Assembly: GCF_932526225.1 (NCBI RefSeq)
Contig: NC_064041.1
Coordinates: 1,066,699 to 1,130,698 of the forward strand
Origin: Nematostella vectensis
Taxonomy: Eukaryota; Cnidaria; Anthozoa; Actiniaria; Edwardsiidae
DNA length: 64,000 bases
Direction: 5' to 3'
Shown: positions 41,448-52,799 of the stretch, piece after piece
Numbering within the stretch: position 1 is the stretch's first letter
How the letters are laid out: the number at the start of each line of letters is the position of its first letter
Translations under genes and position numbers: made by a program
Notes under the pieces: generated by a model
Seen by the model: the letters and a program-made list of their open reading frames with translations, nothing else
The model's database searches: none
Told to the model about the DNA's origin: nothing

Positions 41448-42535
41448 TGTTGGGTATGGATTTTTGAAAATCATGGCGACATTTTCTAAAAAAAAGCAAT
41501 CGACAACTGAGGATTGATACTTTTTAGGTTTCCAGTAAGACTTTTGTTGACTAAGCATTTCAAAGTAATATTTATCGGCAGGATCATGTGACAGAAAGCT
41601 TCAAGCTTAACCCGTCAGTGGAAAGAACCCGTGTTATTTTTAGCAGTTTAAACTCATCACTTTTCTGGGGAAACCAGACAAACTTGAGCTCTTGACTGAC
41701 AATCGACTGTTAAGACTCAATGCAAGGTAAGTCCTCGGGAATAATAACAGTGTGACATGAACTAGGGAGGTGGGCAAGTAGAAACTGTAGAACCAGGAAG
41801 CTGGATAGAAGACAATGTTGTGCAGTACTTCTAAAGCCTGTCCTTAAGCTCAGATATCTTAAGACATACAGAAATAACAAGAATGGTAGGAAGGACACAG
41901 GCAAGCCGAGAGCAACAAAAGGTGTTTGCGTTCTGGATGCTTGGTATGCATAATGGAGGGCTAGAAGATGATGCAGGCTCACTCTTTGTTGTGTAATTAT
42001 TTACCAGAGTCACTGCGGATGAGAAAGTAAAATTGAAAACAATAATACGAAAATACTTAGGGATGACCTTATCATTGAGACAATGACCTACAAATTAATA
42101 AGACTAGTCTTGGAGAATACAAGGAAGCTAAGTTTAACACTACTGACTTAATGTGCTATGGTGGAAAAAAAAAAAAAACGATTTCATGATGAAAATTATT
42201 GAAGAATGTTTGATCCTCGGCATATAATTCTGGTGGTGTCAGTGTTCTGGTTAACTGGTATCACTAGAAAAACAATAGAGAAGCTGTAGAATAACTAGAT
42301 GGTGTCTGTGATAGGCGTGGTGGCATCAGGGAAACAAATCAACATAAAGTTGAAATAGTTATGTCTTACGCCTTTGTGGAAAGAGAGTAGTTTGGCTGAC
42401 ATTTTGAGTATTTAGACGTTAATTGAAGGGACTATAGCCGGATGGGGGTTTGTATTTGTAATGTTGGATACAAGCAATAGGTAGTCGGCAGATCCTGCTA
42501 GTGCGAGCCAACAACAAGTTTAAAGAGATCAATAG
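41448..42535. other. no gene recognised; possible 3' part of the Penelope-like fragment
   Basis: AT-rich sequence with hydrophobic reverse frames (41710-42013) of no recognisable family. It lies downstream, on the minus strand, of the GIY-YIG fragment. Confidence 0.35.
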
Positions 42536-42539
42536 GCAA

Positions 42540-42785
42540 TTAGAGCTGGGCATGTTTTAGGGGATCTGGACAAAGAAAAAGGACAGTTATTCTCTTTCTG
42601 TAAGCACGAGAAATTGGGACACTGCAAATAGATGAGTGGTCTACAGAATGGCCAGGGAGGTTAAAGTGTTTACAGAATGGCTTGAAATAAAGCTGGTTGA
42701 TTACATAGTTGCGGTGTTCACCAAAACCTGAGCGGAGTATGGGACCAGTTTGTATAATGTAAATCATACCGCTAAGCTTACATGA
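42540..42785 (-). pseudogene. GIY-YIG endonuclease fragment, Penelope-like element
   Basis: The reverse frame reads IYIIQTGPILRSGFGEHRN and KPFCKHFNLPGHSVDHSSI, then CSVPISRAYRKR. This matches the GIY-YIG nuclease that ends Penelope-like retroelement polyproteins (YIGQTGRxLxxRFxEHxxxI...VxxHFNLPGHS). The catalytic Gly of IYIG is replaced (IYII) and the following reading is degenerate. No reverse transcriptase was found upstream, so only a 3' fragment seems present. Confidence 0.6.
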
Positions 42786-42989
42786 AAAACAACAAATAAG
42801 ATGGCTAAATGAGCAAGTAATAAAGTCTATGGCAGGGTTCTATCCTCAATTAAATCTGGTTATGCATGTGGTAGGAGTAATGTATTTACAAATGATTCAT
42901 TTCTTCCTAGTGCACTTGAAGGTGCTAGACCCTAAACCCAACACATGGTACCATTGGTAGCCATGTTAACAATTGTGTATGTATACTGT

Positions 42990-43255
42990 GGGTATACCTA
43001 AATGTATGTACACCTGTTAGTATGATATATACATATTTTAAAATTTTTAAATCTTAAATTTAAATTTGAAATTATTTTTACAAATATATCTATATTTTTG
43101 TATACCTGTTAGTATAGTATACATGTATTATGTATGTATCTACATCTGTTAATATAGTATACATGTATTTCTGTTAGTATTTGTATGTATCTGTATGTAT
43201 GTACAAGTGTTAGTATGGTATACTTGTATGTACATATGTGTAGTACGTGTTTACT
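42990..43255. repeat. TATG/TGTTAG-rich degenerate repeat
   Basis: Words gttagtat(a/g)gtata and catgtatgtat(c)t recur about six times within 260 bp. AT-rich low complexity. Confidence 0.6.
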
Positions 43256-45075
43256 CTACATCATTGTTTTATTTGTTGCTGTTTTTAACACCAGACATTT
43301 ACAGCTTGTCCACCCAGGTATAGTTTCTGTACAGTTGTTTACTTTTGTTCTCCTTTCAAGTAATGAATTTATTTTCGGTATTAACGAGATTGTTGTTGTT
43401 TCTTTTGTTCCCTTTTTGGTCACATGACCTTAGTATGTCCTTATTATACATTGTTTGGCGTCGCGTTATTCACTTGACGCCTTCCAGCTCTACTAATAAC
43501 TCTCTCTAGAATCGATGGTATATTTTCACCAATTGTATCATAATGTTTAATCGCTTATACTGTAACTACTCAATAAACTTAACCAGCTGGATGGCTATCC
43601 TCCTACACGTTGTCTCTCTTATTTTATAATATAGACAATAAATATTTTCTATTCGGCTGAACGCAGTGAAAGAGAATAGAAAGCACAGTTTCATAGTATT
43701 GTAAGTGAGAGAAAAAAGAGGTTGCACCATAGCATGTTATTCCAATGTCATCTGAAGCTACTGAGTCATCACCCCCAGAACAGTGTTCATGGCTTCATGC
43801 CATGACGTCCTGTGGTTCCCAATACGGGCTTGAAAGTAGCCTGTACCTTCATTTAGTAATGGCATTGCTTGTCACACTAAAAATGCTACGCACATGCAGA
43901 AGATACTATTGTCTGCTTATTTTAATTGCAAAATTCAAAGGGTGTAAAATAGATCTGGAAAAAAAATAAGAAAAAATAGTCGGTTTCAAGAGGCAATTGA
44001 AAGTTGGTTATCTAACACCACCACTTGTACTTGTCAACAGGAGAGTACCCTCAGTACAACAGCACATGCAAAAATGGATGGAATGCTGCAAATCATAAAA
44101 ATCATGTGTGAAGCTTACCTTTCGCACTAAGGCAGTATGCATGCAATTTGTTAGCATCATCGTCGTTTGCATTGTAAACATTACAGCAGTCAGCCCAAGG
44201 TTGACTTTGAGGTGAGACCTCTAAAAATATCTGAAAGCCTTTCTAGATATCAAGTGCCTAGCTACCAAAGGATTTCTGTTTGCTAGCTTATATAAGGAGC
44301 GACTTTGTTAAGTACGACCTTCCATTTTCATTTTGAACACTCCTTATGCACCCAGTAAACATCGTCATAGTCATTCAAGTAGGGTGAACCCAGTTTCGGC
44401 TAGTTCTTTTTAAGAACCAGTGAAACTAGCCCATAAATGAAAATCTAGCTGTTAAACTATCAACAGGTTGGATATCTTGATTACATGTTCCACCAACCTT
44501 TGGAGCCTTTGGCCATGCAACAAATCACTTTCACTTTACTCAACCATGTGCTTCAGTATGCTTGCCAGGGTTTTAATCTTTTCATAATATCCATCAAGTT
44601 GAGGTAGTTTTAAAAGAAATAGTCCACAAAATAAAAAGAACTGGCCATTATCCAAATAGCACCAATATATCCTTTGGAGAAACCTTCAGATCATGAAACA
44701 TTAGTTGACATGAAAAAGCCTGATCAAGTGAGGATGTTGTTTTGCCTTTCTTTAATACAAAAAAAAATTCAGTCACAGTTTCCCCTACTTTTTTGTTTTG
44801 TTTCTGTAACATGTGTAAAGCAAGGCTGTCATGCCATGGCACGTGAGTGAGACAATAAATATAAAATATTTAGCATTTTTCTTTTTCAACTAAAGGCATG
44901 TAACGTCTGTAACGCTCTTGTGTAAGGGCTGTAACGCTTTAGTGTAACGTCCGTAACATCATTTTTTCTCTAATTAAAGGACTTTCCCCTTTCTTTTGCC
45001 ATATCTTTGTTCTTCATGTTGATACTACAAAGAATATGAAGTACCACTCTGTCATGGTATCCCTGTAGTATCCAT
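43256..45075. other. no gene recognised upstream of ISL2EU element
   Basis: AT-rich sequence. At 44895-44965 the words gtaacg and ctgtaacg recur four times; a similar catgtaacgtctgtaac appears at 50087-50104 on the far side of the transposon block. No convincing exon. Confidence 0.4.
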
Positions 45076-45378
45076 TAATAGGGCTTCACGCCACATACGT
45101 CACAATTCCCCCTGCAAAGCATCGCGGGATCGGAATGCGGACAAACATCGCCTTGGCTGCCAAAAAATGAATGTTATTAATAGGTGTTTCTGTCGTTTCT
45201 TTCCTGCTTTGATTATTGATTCGGCTATATTATTCGGGAACTGTTTCTGTTAAAACATCGTTCTGAACATTGTACATATATTTATAGAACTGTTGGTTAA
45301 TATTACCTACAGTAATCGGCGATTGTTTGCGCAAACCTGGACTGCTGCTTTTTAGGCCATCAATATTTTTAGGCCGTC

Positions 45379-47235
45379 ATGTCAAGTTTGGGCAACCAAA
45401 TTATTTTGACCGAAGAGGATGTACCTGGTGCCAAACTTTTAAAACCAGCAGTGGACTGTAGCGTTATTGAATTGAAGCGATGGCTTGAGTGTCACGGAGA
45501 GAAAAGAACTGGCAAGAAAAGAGATCTGATTCAGAGGGTAGAAGGTTGTTTATCGATACAGAAAAAAGTGGATCTGAAAGTTGATGGTGGAAAATGGTAT
45601 GCAATGAAAGCTTCGAAACTGAATTTGAACACTCAAGGAGCATTGCAAGATGAATCAAGTCAAGCTCTATGCACTGACTGGAAGATGTTCCCTTCCCAGG
45701 ATATTCCTGCCATGTATAACTATGGGCATCTGTATCACTATCTCGTGGAATCTCTTCAGAATGAATTCCTTGACCTTGCTGATGAGGACAAGAGTGATAG
45801 TGAAGGATCAGGAACAGAGAGTAGTGGCACTGCGACTGCCAAGCCATTAAAAAAGGGCAGAAATTTATTAAAGAGCGGTTTTGTGGAGAATATTCAAGAG
45901 AATGGAAATTCAAAGGATTACTTTGCCAGAGCCCATGTCCACCACTCAATGAGGAAAGAGTACCCTCTGTCTGTGCAAGTCAAGATTAGCAAAGGGAGTG
46001 GGTTTGTTCAACATGCAAGCTGCAATTGCATTGCCAGATCTTTGGGAAGATGTGCTCATGTTGCTGCTCTCTTATTATTCATCAATGATTACTCTTCGGA
46101 GCATGGCCATATGGTGCAAGTTCCAAAGACATCTGAGCCTTGCTCATGGAATAGAGGAAAAAAGCGCCAGAAGAACCCCAAACCTTTACATGAAGCAGAA
46201 TACAAGCCAAGTGAAGTACCAAAGAAAACAAAACTTTATAATTGGGACCCAAGGCCAGCAAAGTACCATGGTAAGGTTGACGAGGTACTACAAAATACGT
46301 TTGTGACCAACTTGCAAAGTTATAGTGCAGGTGTGGGAGAAATCTCAATGTGGGAAACAGTTCTTGCCATCAAATATAGTGATTTTGATCTTGAAGATGC
46401 TGACTTCAGTATCTTGAGATTACTTGTGCAAAAGTTTAAAGAAAATTTGCAGGAGCAAAGTGATAAGCTTTGTGGGGAGCATGAATCATCTTGCCAAGTT
46501 CCTGGTACAGAGGATCAGAGCAAATCTGAAACATGGTTTGCAGAGCACTGGCCAAGAGTAACTGCCTCAAAATGCCATTACCTTGTTTCCTTGTGGAATG
46601 CAGTCTTGGCATTCAAGGTGGAAGCAAAACAACGCTGCTTCAAATTCCTATATGAACGATTGTGGTTTAAGCAAAACATCTGTACTGCAGACATGAAGTA
46701 TGGGATTGATGCTGAACCAGCAGCTCGAGATGCATATGTTAAAGCTACGGATAACACAGTAACAGAAACTGGGTTATGGATTAACAAAATGTATCCTCAT
46801 CTTGGTGCAAGCCCAGACGGACTTGTTGTAGATAAAGAGTCTGGTACTGCAGGAATTTTGGAAATTAAATGTCTAAAACTATTGAAAACAAGGACAGTTG
46901 AGGAAGTAATTTCTGGTTGGAAAGACTGCACAATTCCAAAGGAAACCCTTCAGCGTCAGTGCTTCAAACTTGAAAGTGATGGATTAATCCATTTAAAGCG
47001 AAGCCATGGGTATTATTTCCAGATTCAGTTGCAGCTTCTGGTAACTGGAGGTCATTTTTGTGATTTTGTTCTTTTCTCTCAAAAAGGACCTCCATCAATT
47101 GAGAGATTCTATCCAGAAAGTGGCATCCAGATGCAAATCATCAAAGCAACTTCAGAGTTCTGGGAAAAAGTCTTGGTACCTGAATATTTTCTAATGAAGG
47201 TGCCACGTGGACTACTTCCAGTTATTTTAGATTGA
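45379..47235 (+). CDS. SAP-SWIM-YqaJ nuclease of ISL2EU transposon
   Basis: An uninterrupted 618-codon frame starts from ATG with MSSLGNQIILTEEDVPG. Residues about 18-58 look like a SAP DNA-binding helix pair (VIELKRWLECHGEKRTGKKR, DLIQRV). Residues 214-230 form a SWIM zinc finger (SCNCIARSLGRCAH). Residues about 390-565 form the YqaJ/lambda-exonuclease-like core: YGIDAEPAARDAYV (Glu near 444), GASPDGLVV (Asp near 479) and GILEIKC (Glu-x-Lys near 494), the metal-binding set of the PD-(D/E)XK fold. In ISL2EU elements this protein accompanies the transposase; its role in transposition is unproven and probably involves DNA-end processing. Head-to-head with nothing, tail-to-tail with the transposase gene 260 bp away. 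Confidence 0.93.
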   Translation: MSSLGNQIILTEEDVPGAKLLKPAVDCSVIELKRWLECHGEKRTGKKRDLIQRVEGCLSIQKKVDLKVDGGKWYAMKASKLNLNTQGALQDESSQALCTDWKMFPSQDIPAMYNYGHLYHYLVESLQNEFLDLADEDKSDSEGSGTESSGTATAKPLKKGRNLLKSGFVENIQENGNSKDYFARAHVHHSMRKEYPLSVQVKISKGSGFVQHASCNCIARSLGRCAHVAALLLFINDYSSEHGHMVQVPKTSEPCSWNRGKKRQKNPKPLHEAEYKPSEVPKKTKLYNWDPRPAKYHGKVDEVLQNTFVTNLQSYSAGVGEISMWETVLAIKYSDFDLEDADFSILRLLVQKFKENLQEQSDKLCGEHESSCQVPGTEDQSKSETWFAEHWPRVTASKCHYLVSLWNAVLAFKVEAKQRCFKFLYERLWFKQNICTADMKYGIDAEPAARDAYVKATDNTVTETGLWINKMYPHLGASPDGLVVDKESGTAGILEIKCLKLLKTRTVEEVISGWKDCTIPKETLQRQCFKLESDGLIHLKRSHGYYFQIQLQLLVTGGHFCDFVLFSQKGPPSIERFYPESGIQMQIIKATSEFWEKVLVPEYFLMKVPRGLLPVILD

Positions 47236-47495
47236 AACTGCTTGTATTATCTATATATTTTTGATACTTTGATGCCTAATACTGATTGCAGGTTTACACC
47301 AAAACTTTTATGTGCTTGTTTTTTGATAATTATATACTATTTTATTCACATCTATAGAGTTGCTGATGAGAATGTATATATCTATATAGATCTATATTTG
47401 ATATGTATCATTATAATAACCTTTTTAGGTTTATAACAAATACTTATTTTCCAAAAAAAAAAATCCATATAAACTTTCCCAGGTTCTCTAATTGC

Positions 47496-49134
47496 TTATT
47501 TACAGAGACATGGTTGAAAATTAACAAGACAACATGAAACATATACAAGCTGTGATGCAATGGAACTAAGGTTCAATGGGATTATGTTTCCTATTAGTCT
47601 AAACTTCTTGGTTCTTTCGTTGAATCTCTCCACATGGATTCTGGCCTTGGCAATCCTTTTTGTTGCAAGTTCTTCTTCTTTTGTAAGGCAATCCCTTTTG
47701 CCAAGAAATGGTGGTATATGTATTGTTGCTTGCTTGTTGAACAATAAATCTTGCACAGTAAATCCTTTATCAACCAGTATTGCATCACCTGGATTAATAT
47801 GCTTCAGAATTCCACTTTCCCGAAAAATGGACACATCATCAATGCTCCCCTCAAACAAATCAGACACGAAGCAAGCAGAGCCATTGGGGGTCACAGCAAT
47901 TAAACATTTCATAGTGTTGTGATGCTTATATGAGGAAAACATGTTTCCCTGTTGTGCATAATTGCTTGGTGTTTGGCAGAAGAATTCCGTACAGTCTACA
48001 GAGCATCTCACATTCTTAAATTTTTGGAAAACTTTTGGCAAAAAAGTCCTCAGAGCTTGTCTGCTAGGCTAGCAGTGACCTAGGAAACATTAAATGTTCA
48101 AACTCTTTGAAGTGGCAAAACATGAACTGGATCCATGTTACAAAAATTTTTCTCACCACAGTATTACTTATACTGTACATATGAGCAATTGTTGCAATGT
48201 TGAATCCTCTACGCAGTCTCAATAATGTGAGAAAAAGCTGTTCCTTTACAGATATACCCTGTGGCTCTCCTCTTGCAAGGCTCCCTTTTTCAATATTTTC
48301 AGGACCATCCCAGTAAGACAGTTCATATTTCGCTGGTCCTAAGAACTCAAATAGAGCCTCAAATTGTTCAGTGTGAAGCCCTGTAAAATATTTGCACTTT
48401 TTGTCATCTGCTATTATGATTTCAGAAGACATTAAATTGACCTCTTTCTGCTCTGAAGGGAATAAACCTATGCCTTCTTGAATAAGTCGATTTCTGTAGA
48501 TCATGGTCTCTACTTTTGCTCCTAGTGTGTACTTACAGTACACAGTCTGGGTTTCTTTGTCTGTACGCCCCTGGTCTTGAGATTCAAGAGAGGCTCTGCT
48601 AGGCCCAGGGAGTCCCGATTCAAATAAAACGCTGGTATCTTCCGATTGCTCTTCAGTATCACCAGGTACTGGAAAACACGAAGACTCTTGCTGGTGTTTT
48701 TTCGAGGCACCAGTTTCTTCGATTGGATTTTTCCTGCGCTTCCTGGACCTTGATCTCGTCTTTTCCCGTGTTGCCCGTTGATTTTGTTCCTTCTCAGTCA
48801 GCGTTGCAAGGACCGGGTAAGGATGGTCTTCCGTTGGGCCTTTGCCTTCCATAAAATGTAAGGTGCATATGTATGTGTCCTTCTTTATATCTGATATTTT
48901 CGAAAAATCTTTCCTCCCACATGCATGAAGCCACCTTTTTGCCTTCTTGGTTTTGAGGATTTGTTGCCCTTTCTCCCACTCTGTCATTCCATCCTTGACA
49001 TTTCCAGGCTTTGGAAATCGAATAAAGTTAGTTCCTTCTGGTAACTTTTCTGGATAACGGGAATCTGACTTGCATACACCCCACGCACAGTGTTTTGTTG
49101 CACCTTTACTTCTAGTATTCTCAGCGTTGTACAT
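47496..49134 (-). pseudogene. THAP-DDE transposase of ISL2EU, split by 16-bp insertion
   Basis: The N-terminal part starts at the ATG on the reverse strand at 49134 (MYNAENTRSKG). A THAP-type C2CH finger follows (HCAWGVC, FPKP, RWLHACGR, YICTLHF; residues about 15-110). A basic linker and then a helix-rich region (YFTGLHTEQFEALFEFLGP, KEQLFLTLLRLRRGFN) lead to MFPRSLLA and a stop at 48064. The second frame gives the DDE_4 catalytic core: [11 protein letters not shown] (Asp), [17 protein letters not shown] (Asp), and [11 protein letters not shown] (Glu). Removing 16 bp (48066-48081) would restore one frame across [11 protein letters not shown], so the insert is the sole lesion I see. Transposition would need a helper. 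Confidence 0.9.
48066..48081. other. 16-bp frame-breaking insertion in ISL2EU transposase
   Basis: On the coding strand CCTAG-GTCACTGCTAG-CCTAG has an 11-bp insert between two CCTAG copies, the form of a duplication or excision footprint. It shifts frame at a point where the expected MFPSRQAL sequence is otherwise continuous. Confidence 0.75.
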
Positions 49135-49423
49135 TATCTTTATATCTTAGATTTCGATAAAAACAGAGACACAGAGATGCAGTTTCAAGGCCGCCTTCAC
49201 AGTAGCTTGCGTGATGAGAATAGAAATGTTTGTCCGCACTTCGATCCCATACTGCTTTGCGCGCAACACCATCAATCTATTTTTAGATCCGACGAGTAAG
49301 CCTATTAGCATAAACACATGTGCTAGAACCCGCCATCTTGAATGGTACTCACAAAGCTAGAAGCTCTATTAAAAGGTTGAGTTACCAGAACCATAACACA
49401 CTCAAAAAGGATCTAAATTCTGC

Positions 49424-49801
49424 TTGGCAGCTATAATTACCAGAACAAGATCTGCCTGGGGAAAATTCAAAGAGCTCCTTCCAGTTCTATCAAGCAGAAG
49501 CCTATCACTCTGCACAAGAGGGAAGGTTTACAGCAGCTGCGTCAGGAGTGCCATGCTCTATGCTGGGGAATGTTGGGCTCCTAAGAGCAGTGACCTAGCA
49601 AGGCTGCAGAGAAGCGAACGTGCAATGCTTAGATGGATGTACGCACTGAAACCCGAAGATGACACAAGTTTGAGCACCATTCGGGACAGGCTCGGGATCG
49701 AAAGCTTGGAATTGGCTCTCCGGAAAGCTCGCCTTCGGTGGTTCGGGCATGTGGAGAGGGCACAGGCACCAAATCCTGTGTCCTCCATCAGAGACTTCGT
49801 G

Positions 49802-49833
<32 letters not shown>

Positions 49834-50045
49834 GGGGGTGAAGGAAGAGAGGCAGACCCAGAAAGACTTGGGCGGATGCCACGCTTAGCGATCTAAAAAT
49901 GGCTGGCCTGAAGGCAAGCGTGGCATCCAACCGTAAAGCATGGAGAGATGCTGTAAAGAACCTGCGCGACCCCGATGTGAACCTCCATGCGACGTCACAC
50001 CTGCCAATAGGTGGACACTGACGTAAATGGATAGTGAGTGAGTGA
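49424..50045 (+). pseudogene. 3' end of a non-LTR retrotransposon, broken at a G-run
   Basis: The frame reads WGKFKELLPVLSSRSLSLCT, VYSSCVRSAMLYAGECWAPK, RAMLRWMYAL, SLSTIRDRLGIESLELALRK and ARLRWFGHVERA. This is the post-RT (thumb and C-terminal) region common in invertebrate LINEs. At 49802-49832 a run of about 30 G shifts the frame; the expected RGRPRKTWADATLSDLKMAG continues in another frame to a stop near 50022. A short gagtgagtgagtg tail follows. 5'-truncated at about 49420. It abuts the ISL2EU element by 115 bp. Confidence 0.85.
49802..49836. repeat. poly(G) run of about 30 bases
   Basis: A nearly pure G tract inside the LINE C-terminal region where coding sequence normally has GRGRP. 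It is a strong G-quadruplex candidate and a place where sequencing length errors are likely. Confidence 0.9.
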
Positions 50046-50049
50046 GTGT

Positions 50050-52065
50050 TGTAGTAATAATAAAACCTTGTTTTGTGGGTAATCACATGTAACGTCTGTA
50101 ACAATACTCAGACCCCAAAATTAAAATAATTTTCTGTGTAACTATTTTTTGTTTTATTATACAAAACAGTTTCATGTATGGATGAAAATCATGAACAGAA
50201 TCATGGTTTACGATTGTAATGTTGAGTTTTATTTAATATGTATTAGTATTATGGCCTTTTTCCCAAGTCAATAAACCTTGGTTGTCTAGTTGTTTGGTCC
50301 CCCCCCCTTGAATGTGCATCAGGGTAAAAAATGTTGAATTCATAAACACTAGACATAAGAGAGTACAAATGTGAAAAAAAGTATTACATTACTTTTTTAT
50401 AGATATCTATTTCCAACACTTATAAAGAAGAACAGCAAAGATAAAAGTGCAAACATGATTAGAAGAGAAACATTTCAAGTGAAAATCATGTAACCTACAC
50501 ACAATGGCTAAACATGCAGCAATGAAATTGCGAAACTGGCCTTTCCATTTGACAAATAACATGGATCTGAGAGGTGGAATCACAAAATCCAAGGTGGCGT
50601 CCAACACACAGTTGGCATTGAGATGACATAGGATGGTAACCTTGATACTGCATGTAAGAAAAAGGCCCGTGTACTGTAAGACTTCACTAAAAAAAATTAC
50701 ACTCAGTTCCTTTACATAATGGTGCCAGGACTTATCTAAACTAGGACTTATCAAAACTGCTTATATTCATTGCTAACGAAAACTGTTTGTTAATGACACA
50801 TCATTAGCACAGGTACAGCAACTTGGTTTAGGTTTGACTTGACTTTTGTTCATTTCTTTACCACTCAGAAAAAAAAGTTTACAATAGTCAACCTTTACAG
50901 ATCTTAGCAAACAGAAACAAAGCTGGGACTCGGAAGAAGACTTCAACTTTATACTTCAGTTGCATTCAGTACCAGATGAAGCAAAAATCACAATCTCCGA
51001 TAACAAGGACAAGCAAGTGCCACTGCAGCAAACAACTAAAGCAACAGTTGGGCTTAACCAAAACCAAGTTGGTATCCACAATTGCCATGACTAGCATGAT
51101 ACTCCAAGGACAAAAGAATGAAAAGCAAGTGGATGTGGCCCCAAAAGAACACTGATTTGAGTAGACATGATCAAGGTGAGACCAAGCAAAAGGGCATTTT
51201 TCTATGATACTTTATGTTATTGAGATACATTTTCTCACAGAAGTTGTGTGAATTATTATTGTTATTATCATTGTCATTACTATTATAATATAGCGTTTCA
51301 CCATAAATAATAAATTGCAATTATATTGCAATTATTCTAAATTTATGAAAGCGCAGGGTAATTGGAAGAGTGAGGCTTGTTATTCTTGACATAACATTTT
51401 TAATCGTTTAATCCTGTAGCAGTGCGTAACACTTAAACCACTATTTAACAAGAATAGGAAATAGAAATTGTTTACAAACAAGTCAGCAAGGAAATAATTT
51501 TGAGCATTGGAAAAAATGATTTGTGAGGCTGGAAACAGGCAGTGGTCACAATCTATGGAGTACAATAGAACACTGGCCATTTGAACAAAAATTAAGAATT
51601 CATTATCAAAACTACGTTTCTGGAGTAATTTATAGACCAGACTGTACCTGTGAAGCAGATGATGTTATGGAGATGATCCCTATGCAGGTTGATGCAATGC
51701 TCTTGGTGTGCGAGTGTTATGGACAGGCAGCGGAGAAAGGTTGACAGGTGGTGTGCCGTTATGCAGTCTCTCAATCTGCAAAGAGTGTAAAATAGAAGCA
51801 CCCCCATGTGAAACCTGTAAGTTCTGTAAGTGTGCTGGGCATGGTGGGTTTACATTTGTTAACAGCCTAAAAGAACAAGCCAAAAACTCCAAGCTAAATC
51901 ATTAAACAGTAGCATCAACAACTCCAACAAATACTTCCGTACACATCTTCAGTTGTTCGATAATAAAAACAGAAATTGATAAAAAAAACATACGAAATTA
52001 CCTGTGTGATCCAAACCATACCATGTCTGTTGAATAAGAAAACAAGGGGCAAAATTTTCAAACTA
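50050..52065. other. no gene established; weak exon-like stretch at 50895-51090
   Basis: After a ccttta cag acceptor at about 50899, a frame reads LSKQKQSWDSEEDFNFILQL and SVPDEAKITISDNK before a stop near 51090. This may be an exon but I recognise no domain. Reverse frame 50407-50754 and forward frames 51523-51905, including a Cys-rich CKECKIEAPPCETCKFCKC, are equally uncertain. Confidence 0.3.
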
Positions 52066-52072
52066 CACTGGC

Positions 52073-52606
52073 TTGTGGAAAAGTTACGGTGTTACTTTAC
52101 TAAGGAAGTTCGAGCTTTCATTCCCAAACAAATTCGGAGTTTTCATTTTAGAAGCACTCCCACCTTGGACTGTTCATCGATATCAGCGTCTCCCAACGGC
52201 TTATTCAAATGACTGGGTTTTGTCAAGATCGTGTTTCTCGAACTTGGTCGCTGGGCTTTGTCATTTAAAGTACGCTTTAAAAAGATGCAGGACTCAATTC
52301 ACTCTATCTCCTTCTTTGCTAGCCGATAAACGCGAAGAAGCTGATTATTTGAAGGAACGAAAGAACTCTTCACACTTTGATGCGAAGTGCGAGACGGCGC
52401 GAAAACCTCATGAGCCCACGGACTTATGGGTAGTTCAAGACCCCCTCGGGCACAGGAAGTTTGCCTGGGGACTTAACCGCTGTCTAGGTAATCGCAGGCG
52501 CTATTTAACCCGAATGGCGGACGGACAAGCAATCAAGGTATTTTTCACGTCTACATATCACATTCAAGCATATCTTCCCTCGGATATACTACGATGGCCT
52601 TTATAA
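52073..52606 (+). CDS. long hypothetical frame, 177 codons
   Basis: Frame begins MWKSYGVTLLRKFELSFPNK and ends TYHIQAYLPSDILRWPL. It is one of the longer unexplained frames in the unique part. Composition is protein-like (balanced, Cys-containing) but no family is recognised and no splice signals confirm it. The reverse strand shows several stops. Confidence 0.3.
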   Translation: MWKSYGVTLLRKFELSFPNKFGVFILEALPPWTVHRYQRLPTAYSNDWVLSRSCFSNLVAGLCHLKYALKRCRTQFTLSPSLLADKREEADYLKERKNSSHFDAKCETARKPHEPTDLWVVQDPLGHRKFAWGLNRCLGNRRRYLTRMADGQAIKVFFTSTYHIQAYLPSDILRWPL

Positions 52607-52741
52607 ATAATGCCTGATTAGTAAGAGCTTAAAAAAATCTGTAATTAGTATTTTAGCTCTATGATATTACAGTCATTGTAGTTATCACAGCGAAAACAAG
52701 TCCCTAAAATATGAGTTCTTTAGGAAAGGGTCATCATTAAA

Positions 52742-52781
52742 CGGGGGGGGGGGGGGTGGGGGGGGGGGGGGGTGGGGAGGA
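52742..52781. repeat. G-tract cluster followed by T-run
   Basis: About 15 G, T, 15 G, T, 4 G, then a T-run of about 28 at 52868-52897. Quadruplex-prone low complexity. Confidence 0.85.
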
Positions 52782-52799
52782 CTGCTCTGTTTGGAGAGA

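Larger units (their letters stand above)
45078..49305. mobile_element. ISL2EU DNA transposon, 4.2 kb, near-complete
   Basis: Two convergent genes, a YqaJ-type nuclease (+) and a THAP/DDE transposase (-), are the diagnostic pair of the ISL2EU group of the PIF/Harbinger class. Left end TA|ATAGGGCTT at 45076 and right end AAGCCTAT|TA at 49305 give short inverted termini and a 2-bp TA target duplication. Subterminal inverted repeats agree better: caaagcat..gggatcg.a.tgcggacaaacat at 45113-45150 against its complement at 49225-49262. The nuclease gene is intact and the transposase gene is broken once, so this is probably a recently active copy. Confidence 0.85.

Noticed and set aside
41710-42013. 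Hydrophobic reverse frames suggesting a membrane protein
   Set aside because: No family motif, no splice support, and T-rich sequence gives hydrophobic translations by chance.
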